Source of the DNA: Alphaproteobacteria bacterium | GTDB taxonomy: Bacteria > Pseudomonadota > Alphaproteobacteria > Bin65 | Direction: 5' to 3' | Assembly: GCA_021776685.1 (NCBI GenBank) | Contig: JAJFFJ010000150.1 | Coordinates: 1-34,625 of the forward strand | DNA length: 34,625 nucleotides | In this document: positions 30,318 to 34,625 of the stretch, in pieces | Layout of the letters: each line of letters opens with the position of its first letter | Position numbering within the stretch: position 1 is the first letter of the stretch | The notes under the pieces: model-generated | Database searches by the model: none | Told to the model about the DNA's origin: nothing | The model's input: only the letters and a program-made list of their open reading frames with translations | Made by a program: the position numbers and the translations under genes

Positions 30318-31019
30318 TTATTCCGCGGCGGCGCGGGCGGCAGGCACCAGTCGCTGGATCACCTCGTCGGCAGTCATCACGTCTGCGATTGTGATCGCCA
30401 TGCTGGACAGCGCGGCGTTGTGGATCGCGTCGGTGTATGTGGCGTTGCCATCGCTCACCATGACCACGTTGAAGTTCAGCTGCATGGCGTCACGGGCGCT
30501 GGATTCACAGCAGACGTTGGTCAGGGTGCCGACCATCAGCACATTGTCGATCCCGCGGGCCTTGAGCTGCGCTTCCGTGTCTGCGGCGCCCGGCAGGAAC
30601 GCGCTGAAGCGGTTCTTCTCGACCTTGAGATCCTCGTCCCGGACGTCCATCTCCGGCCAGAATTCATGGCCTTCCCTGCCCGGGGTCAGGTTGTTGATGA
30701 CGGCCTTCGACTTCTCATCAGAATAGGTGCCGCCGAAGAAGCTTTCCCATTCCTTGAGAGTTTCTTCGGTCATGGTCGAATAGACCCAGGCGACGACGCC
30801 GCCGGCGCGGCGCAGTTCATCGCCGAGGCGGTTGATCGTCGGCACGATCTCCCGCGCCATGGGCACTTCCGACGGGCGGCCTTCTTCCAGGAAGGCGCGC
30901 TGCATGTCGATGACCACCATCGCCGTGCGGGAAGCGTCCAGGCTGTCATGTACGTGCAGCTTGCCACGGCGCTTCATGATCACGTCGATCGTATCGGGGT
31001 GCAGTTCGGTCTTGTGCAT
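30318..31019 (-). CDS. Isochorismatase-like cysteine hydrolase (amidohydrolase type)
   Basis: A 233-residue enzyme of the isochorismatase-like family. The catalytic triad is Asp38 (VVIDMQRAF), Lys135 (VEKNRFSAF) and Cys170 (GTLTNVCCESSARDA). The C-terminal pattern is close to ureidoacrylate/biuret amidohydrolases (RutB-type) and to maleamate amidohydrolase. The start ATG 31017-31019 has GGGAG nine bases upstream; the longer reading from 31061 lacks one. It probably hydrolyses an amide (C-N) bond in a small molecule. It is the second gene of the operon, between the isocitrate-lyase-like and maleate-isomerase-like genes. Confidence 0.9.
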   Translation of the reverse strand: MHKTELHPDTIDVIMKRRGKLHVHDSLDASRTAMVVIDMQRAFLEEGRPSEVPMAREIVPTINRLGDELRRAGGVVAWVYSTMTEETLKEWESFFGGTYSDEKSKAVINNLTPGREGHEFWPEMDVRDEDLKVEKNRFSAFLPGAADTEAQLKARGIDNVLMVGTLTNVCCESSARDAMQLNFNVVMVSDGNATYTDAIHNAALSSMAITIADVMTADEVIQRLVPAARAAAE

Positions 31020-31042
31020 GTCTATCTCCCTGCGATTGGGGC

Positions 31043-31924
31043 CTAGGCGACTTCCGCCCATTTCTTCTCAAAGTCCCAGACGTCCTGAAATCCCATCATA
31101 ACCGAGAAATCCTGGAAGTCTTCTACTGGCTGATTCATTCCGACGCTGGAATAGTTCTCGCGGAGATGGCTGTAGACGCCCTTGAGCGCATGACCCATCG
31201 CCAGGAAACCGGTCGCCGGGAAGATCGCCAGGGTATAGCCGATATCCTTCAGTTCGTCGGCGGTCAGCACCGGTGTGGAGCCGCCCTCGACCATGTTGGC
31301 AATCAGCGGCTTGCCTTTGAAGGATTCGCCGATCTTGCGCATCTCCTCTTCCGATTCCGGGCTTTCCACGAACACGATGTCCGCGCCGGCTTCGGCAAAG
31401 GCCTCGCCACGGCGCAGTCCTTCGTCCAGGCCATAGAGGCCGCGGGCATCGGTGCGCGCCATAATCAGGAAATCCTGGCTGTCCCGGCTTGCCACCGCGA
31501 CCTTGATCTTGGCCACGGCGTCCTCGATCGGGATCACCCGGCGGCCGGGCGTGTGGCCGCATTTCTTGGGAAATTCCTGGTCTTCAATCTGGATCACAGC
31601 TGCCCCGGCGCGTTCATAGCCGCGCACCGTATGCTCCATGTTCAGGAGACCGCCATAACCGGTGTCGCCGTCGGCGATCAGCGGCGTCTTGGCCACCTGG
31701 CAGATACGCGATACCCGGTCGATCATGTCGGAATAGGTGGCGAGCCCTGCGTCAGGCAGGCCCAGATAGGACGCGACCGTGCCATAGCCGGTCATGTAGA
31801 GCGCCGGAAAATCCATGCTGTCCGCGACACGGGCTGAGATCAGCTCAAAAATTCCCGGAGCCGAAAAAAACTCAAGATTGCGGATACGCGCCGCAAGGGC
31901 GGCATTATCGGCTGCGCTGGCCAT
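31043..31924 (-). CDS. Isocitrate lyase / PEP mutase superfamily lyase (KKCGH type)
   Basis: A 293-residue TIM-barrel lyase. It has Asp85 and Asp87 (PLIADGDTGYGG) for the metal, EDQEFPKKCGH with catalytic Cys122, and ARTDARGLYGLDE. The KKCGH motif marks true lyases such as methylisocitrate lyase or 2,3-dimethylmalate lyase, so a C-C bond cleavage of a small dicarboxylate is expected. Start ATG 31922-31924 with GAGGAG upstream. It is the first gene of a five-gene minus-strand operon; a perfect GTATAC palindrome lies 58-71 bases upstream. Confidence 0.92.
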   Translation of the reverse strand: MASAADNAALAARIRNLEFFSAPGIFELISARVADSMDFPALYMTGYGTVASYLGLPDAGLATYSDMIDRVSRICQVAKTPLIADGDTGYGGLLNMEHTVRGYERAGAAVIQIEDQEFPKKCGHTPGRRVIPIEDAVAKIKVAVASRDSQDFLIMARTDARGLYGLDEGLRRGEAFAEAGADIVFVESPESEEEMRKIGESFKGKPLIANMVEGGSTPVLTADELKDIGYTLAIFPATGFLAMGHALKGVYSHLRENYSSVGMNQPVEDFQDFSVMMGFQDVWDFEKKWAEVA

Positions 31925-31981
31925 GTGTTCTCCTCAGACGAAGTGCCCGGTCTGGCCGGGTCTGTGATGGTTGTTGGGCGC

Positions 31982-31995
31982 CATTGTATACAATG
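31982..31995. promoter_or_regulatory. Perfect 14-bp GTATAC palindrome, candidate GntR/FadR-type operator
   Basis: CATTGTATACAATG is its own reverse complement. ATTGTATACAAT is a typical FCD-GntR site. On the minus strand it contains TACAAT, a good -10 match, so operator and promoter probably overlap. It controls the 28132-31924 operon. No GntR gene lies in the window. Confidence 0.7.
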
Positions 31996-32004
31996 TTCCG
32001 CCCC

Positions 32005-32072
32005 GTAAAAAGCCCAGGGTAAAAAGGCCAGGGTCAAAAGGCTGGGTCAAAAAGGCGGGGCAAAAGACCAGG
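32005..32072. repeat. Five-unit imperfect 13-14-bp minisatellite
   Basis: Tandem units: GTAAAAAGCCCAGG, GTAAAAAGGCCAGG, GTCAAAAGGCTGG, GTCAAAAAGGCGGG and GCAAAAGACCAGG. They fill nearly all of the space between the stop of the second isocitrate-lyase-like gene and the operator of the next operon. On the minus strand each unit reads as a GC block followed by a T-run, so it might act as a weak multi-step terminator. Confidence 0.8.
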
Positions 32073-32077
32073 GACCA

Positions 32078-32908
32078 TCAGTCGCTGAGCAATTTGTTCA
32101 GGTCCGGATGGGCCATGCCGCCGTCCAGGAAGCCGTGCGTGCCCTGGTCGCGCAGTTCCTCCGCGCCCTGTTTGACCAGGCCGTAGGCAAGGCGGGAGAA
32201 GCCGCCGCCGATGCTGACCCGGGCGACGCCGGCGGCCGCCATCTCTGTCGCTGTTGGCCCGCCGGGCACCGCGAGAGTGTTGACCGGCCCGTCGATGCCT
32301 TCCACCAGCTTGCCGATGATCTCCAGGTCGGTGACGAAGGGGACGAAGACGCAGCCAGCCCCGCCTTCCAGGAAGGCATTGCCCCGGCGGATGGCTTCGG
32401 CCAGCGGGTCATCGATAGCCTTGTTGGTGGGGAAGAAAACATCGGTGCGGGCGTTCAGCACTGCGGGCACGCCGCTGTCTCTGGCTGCCGCCGCGCCGGC
32501 GGCGATGCGCATCACCGCCATGTCGTAGCCGTAGACGGTGTGGCCAGTCAGGCCGTCGCTGTCCTCGATATTGCAGCCGACGCCGCCGACGGCGATCATC
32601 TCCGTGACGCAGGCCGCGACCGCCTCTGGCGCGTCGCCGTAGCCGTTTTCAAGATCGAAGGTCACCGGCAGGTCGACCGCGCCTGCAATCCGGCCGCACC
32701 AGTCGATCATCATGTCCCGCTCGATGCCCTGGCCGTCTGCATGGCCGAGCGCCCAGGCGGCCCCGGCGCTGGAGGTGGCAATCGCCGGATAGCCGGCAGC
32801 GGCGACGATGCGCGCGCTCGGGATATCCCAGACGTTGGCGAAGACGACCGGTTCGCCTGGCGTGTGGAGGGCGAGGAGGGTCTCGGCCTTCTGAATTTGA
32901 TTGGTCAT
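32078..32908 (-). CDS. Isocitrate lyase / PEP mutase superfamily protein (no KKCGH)
   Basis: A 276-residue TIM-barrel relative of the enzyme at 31043-31924. Conserved parts: FANVWDIPSARIVAAAGYPA, FDLENGYGD (metal region) and CNIEDSDGL, ARTDVFF. The KKCGH catalytic loop is missing, so it belongs with PEP-mutase/oxaloacetate-decarboxylase-type members; the reaction is undetermined. It is 8 bases downstream of the AhpD-like gene and co-transcribed with it. Start ATG 32906-32908. Confidence 0.9.
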   Translation of the reverse strand: MTNQIQKAETLLALHTPGEPVVFANVWDIPSARIVAAAGYPAIATSSAGAAWALGHADGQGIERDMMIDWCGRIAGAVDLPVTFDLENGYGDAPEAVAACVTEMIAVGGVGCNIEDSDGLTGHTVYGYDMAVMRIAAGAAAARDSGVPAVLNARTDVFFPTNKAIDDPLAEAIRRGNAFLEGGAGCVFVPFVTDLEIIGKLVEGIDGPVNTLAVPGGPTATEMAAAGVARVSIGGGFSRLAYGLVKQGAEELRDQGTHGFLDGGMAHPDLNKLLSD

Positions 32909-32916
32909 ATCGGTTC

Positions 32917-33483
32917 CTATTCCGCGGCTTCCTTGGCGGCGGCCATCTTCCGCTCGAAGGGCGTCCAGTAGCCATCCGTGGTGGCCATCTCCGCCCGCAT
33001 GTCGAACTTGGTGGGATCGGCCTCGATGCCGAAGCCTTCCACCAGCCGGTTCATGAAATTGGCGAGGCAGGTGAGCGCGATGGTGATGTTGAGCGCCGCC
33101 TCGTCCCAGCCGGCGTCGAAGCAGGCATCCGCGTCCGCCTGGGTGATCTGGTTGGGCGTGTGGTTCAGCTTGTGGGCGTAGCGGAGCAGGGGCTTGAGCG
33201 CGTCATCCACCGGCGCGCTGTCGATGTCCACATTGAGCTTCTCCAAGGCATCCGGCGGCAGGCCGAGCTTCACCGCCGAGGTCGAGTGGCCGCCGAAGCA
33301 ATACTGGCAGGCGTTCTGGCCGGAGACATAGGAGAAGATGGTCTCCCGGTCCTTCTGGCTGAGCGGCCCGTCGCCGCGAAACGCTAGGTCGCTGAATTTG
33401 GCGATGGGTTCATACATCTCCGGCCAGGCGGCAAAGATGTCGAAGGCGGTGCCGTGTTCCGGAAGCGATTTGAAATGGGGCAT
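32917..33483 (-). CDS. AhpD-like / carboxymuconolactone decarboxylase family protein
   Basis: A 188-residue all-helical protein. The CxxC-xxxH motif ACQYCFGGHS (Cys59, Cys62, His66) is the AhpD-type redox centre, so an alkylhydroperoxidase-like role is likely; DRETIFSYVSGQNACQYC places it in the peroxidase-related subgroup. Start ATG 33481-33483, with AAGAGAGAG upstream. It is the first gene of a two-gene minus-strand unit and is divergent from the GlcG/HbpS gene (175 bases between). Confidence 0.9.
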   Translation of the reverse strand: MPHFKSLPEHGTAFDIFAAWPEMYEPIAKFSDLAFRGDGPLSQKDRETIFSYVSGQNACQYCFGGHSTSAVKLGLPPDALEKLNVDIDSAPVDDALKPLLRYAHKLNHTPNQITQADADACFDAGWDEAALNITIALTCLANFMNRLVEGFGIEADPTKFDMRAEMATTDGYWTPFERKMAAAKEAAE

Positions 33484-33610
33484 GGGTCTCTCTCTTGGCG
33501 AATACGCTGTACCAACACGCGATGCAGTTACGGGTCAGCGACGGGCGAGCTTCGGGGCAGCTGTTGGTCAGATAATGGCGCGCGGGACTGGTCTGGCGCA
33601 CCCTGGCGGC

Positions 33611-33616
33611 TATAGT
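33611..33616 (+). promoter_or_regulatory. Possible -10 box for the GlcG/HbpS gene
   Basis: TATAGT, 43 bases before the ATG at 33659. No convincing -35 hexamer sits at 16-18 bases upstream, so this is only a suggestion. Confidence 0.3.
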
Positions 33617-33658
33617 GCCCGGCAATGAACTAGGCTGCAATTCGGGAGGAAACAAACC

Positions 33659-34081
33659 ATGGCAGGCATTACCTGGGAACAGGCGAAAAAAATCATCGAT
33701 GTGGCGCTGGCCACGGGCAAGAAAAAGAAAATGAACCCGCTGACCGTCGCCGTACTGGATGACGGCGGCAACCTGGTGGCCTTCGCCAAAGAGGGCGGCG
33801 GTCCGCTGCGCGAAGCCGTCTGCCGCGGCAAGGCCTGGGGCGCCGTCGGCATGGGCCGCTCCTCCCGCGCGCTCGGCCAGATGGGCGAAGAACGGCCGAT
33901 GTTCATGCAGGCCCTGATCGACGCCTCCGGCGGCAGGGTGGTGCCGGTGCCGGGCGGTGTGCTGGCCATGAAGGGCCGCACCGTGATGGGCGCCGTCGGA
34001 GTCAGCGGCGACACCTCGGACAATGATGAAATCTGCGCCATTGCCGGCATCGAAGCTGCCGGGCTCAAATCCAAGGTGTAA
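33659..34081 (+). CDS. GlcG/HbpS family protein
   Basis: A 140-residue GlcG/HbpS-fold protein. Family landmarks: WEQAKKIIDVAL, VAVLDDGGNLVAFAKEGG, ASGGRVVPVPGGVLAMKGRTV and GAVGVSGDTSDNDEICA. It has a basic KKKKMN insertion at about residue 21. Members bind heme or small organic ligands, and some are linked to glycolate or aromatic catabolism; the role here is unknown. Start ATG 33659 with GGGAGGAAAC upstream. No signal peptide. The next gene begins about 43 bases after its stop. Confidence 0.9.
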   Translation: MAGITWEQAKKIIDVALATGKKKKMNPLTVAVLDDGGNLVAFAKEGGGPLREAVCRGKAWGAVGMGRSSRALGQMGEERPMFMQALIDASGGRVVPVPGGVLAMKGRTVMGAVGVSGDTSDNDEICAIAGIEAAGLKSKV

Positions 34082-34124
34082 TCCGGTTCGCGGGCTCCGA
34101 CAGGGATTAAGGCTGGGGCAGGGC

Positions 34125-34625
34125 TTGGCACTGGGCGGCGCGGCGCTTGTTGCCGCCTCTGCCGCCCCTGCCGCCTGTGCCGAGCCGAAGCCGCAACTCG
34201 ACCGCCGCATCCGCGCGCTCTGGATTGACAGCTTTAAGCTCGGCAATCTTGAAAACGACCACGAGCTCAAGGGCTATCGCCTGAAGACGGTCCTGAACGA
34301 TCAGCGCGTCCGCCCCATGGCCAATGTCTGGGTGCGGCCCCTAAAGATCGGCGCACGCACTGGCTTCCAGGATGTGCGCTTTTTCGTCGAGGCGCGCGGC
34401 GGCAAGCTCTACCGCGTCCACCGCGTGCTGCGCGCGACGCCGGTGGACCGCTACCGGCTCTACCTGAAAGAAGCCCGAACCAAGCTCGGCCCCGCCACCA
34501 TCGAGAAAACCACGACAAACCGCCTGGAGCGTATCGCCCTCCACATCTGGACCACCGCACCCATGGCCCGCGCCGGCACCCGTCTGGAATACCGGATTGT
34601 GTGGCGGACGAAGCAGACGGGGAGA
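34125..34625 (+). CDS. Exported protein of unknown function (3' end beyond window)
   Basis: An open frame with coding character runs to the window end without a stop (about 167 codons seen). The N-terminus is an Ala-rich signal-like segment (ALGGAALVAASAAPAACA) and the body is basic: LDRRIRALWIDSFKLG, VRPLKIGARTGFQDVRFFVE and THESE quoted parts are interrupted. I do not recognise the family. There is no in-frame ATG near the beginning; TTG 34125 is the best start I can offer, with CTG 34113 possible. The missing positively charged n-region makes the start uncertain. It lies close behind the GlcG/HbpS gene and may be co-transcribed. Confidence 0.55.
   Translation, partial: MALGGAALVAASAAPAACAEPKPQLDRRIRALWIDSFKLGNLENDHELKGYRLKTVLNDQRVRPMANVWVRPLKIGARTGFQDVRFFVEARGGKLYRVHRVLRATPVDRYRLYLKEARTKLGPATIEKTTTNRLERIALHIWTTAPMARAGTRLEYRIVWRTKQTGR

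Noticed and set aside
1-34625. CRISPR array, rRNA, prophage or IS transposase
   Set aside because: No regularly spaced identical repeats, no rRNA-like sequence and no recombinase, transposase or phage structural gene could be recognised on either strand.

Overview
The window looks like chromosomal DNA of a GC-rich alphaproteobacterium, probably Rhodospirillales-like. The evidence is dense, tightly packed genes with strong G/C bias, a radC / map / sfsA / CinA-like housekeeping block, a system I cytochrome c maturation cluster, and much catabolic and ABC/TRAP transport capacity. No genus can be named from sequence alone.

Layout. 1-5844: an acyl-CoA ligase (cut by the window edge), a stand-alone Lrp/AsnC ligand-binding protein with a cytochrome P450, a DUF899 thioredoxin-fold protein, a crotonase-family enzyme and a secreted ARPP-1-like protein. 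6089-9915: a secreted protein with evenly spaced cysteines, a PaaI-type thioesterase, RadC, a small membrane protein, methionine aminopeptidase and SfsA. 10036-12739: a four-gene overlapping set (CinA-like MoCo-binding-fold protein, small membrane protein, anchored OmpA-family protein, anchored helix-hairpin-helix protein). 12816-14122: a tRNA-Leu(UAA) gene split in its anticodon loop by a 1222-bp AT-rich insert. 14270-16272: ccmD-ccmE-ccmH-ccmI. 16348-18022: an FHA protein and a membrane serine protease with its own FHA domain. 18141-24093: a complete Liv-type ABC importer (SBP, two permeases, two ATPases) followed by a MetE-like methyltransferase. 24074-25694: a TRAP-like permease pair without a binding protein. 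25777-28135: an SDR and two tandem DUF1194 proteins. 28132-33483 (minus strand): two adjacent catabolic units (isocitrate-lyase-superfamily enzymes, isochorismatase-like hydrolase, maleate-isomerase-like enzyme, lipoprotein, metallo-beta-lactamase-fold hydrolase, AhpD-like protein). 33659-34625: a GlcG/HbpS protein and the start of an unrecognised exported protein.

The standout is the split tRNA. Its two halves join into a perfectly paired 85-nt tRNA-Leu(UAA). The insert is bounded by a 10-bp direct repeat and carries a different, intact tRNA-Leu(UAA) with a plausible promoter. Fifteen bases after that tRNA begins a DUF4393 (Abi-alpha type) gene. I read this as a small, integrase-less mobile island that breaks a host tRNA, supplies a replacement and carries a candidate phage-defence gene. 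The arrangement is seen directly; the mobility and defence roles are inference.

Regulatory structure is also visible: two GTATAC-centred palindromes of GntR/FadR type (upstream of the Liv operon and of the 28132-31924 operon), a 24-bp palindrome upstream of the DUF899 gene, a 12-bp hairpin that would bury the crotonase ribosome-binding site, and a strong hairpin between the Liv binding protein and its permeases.
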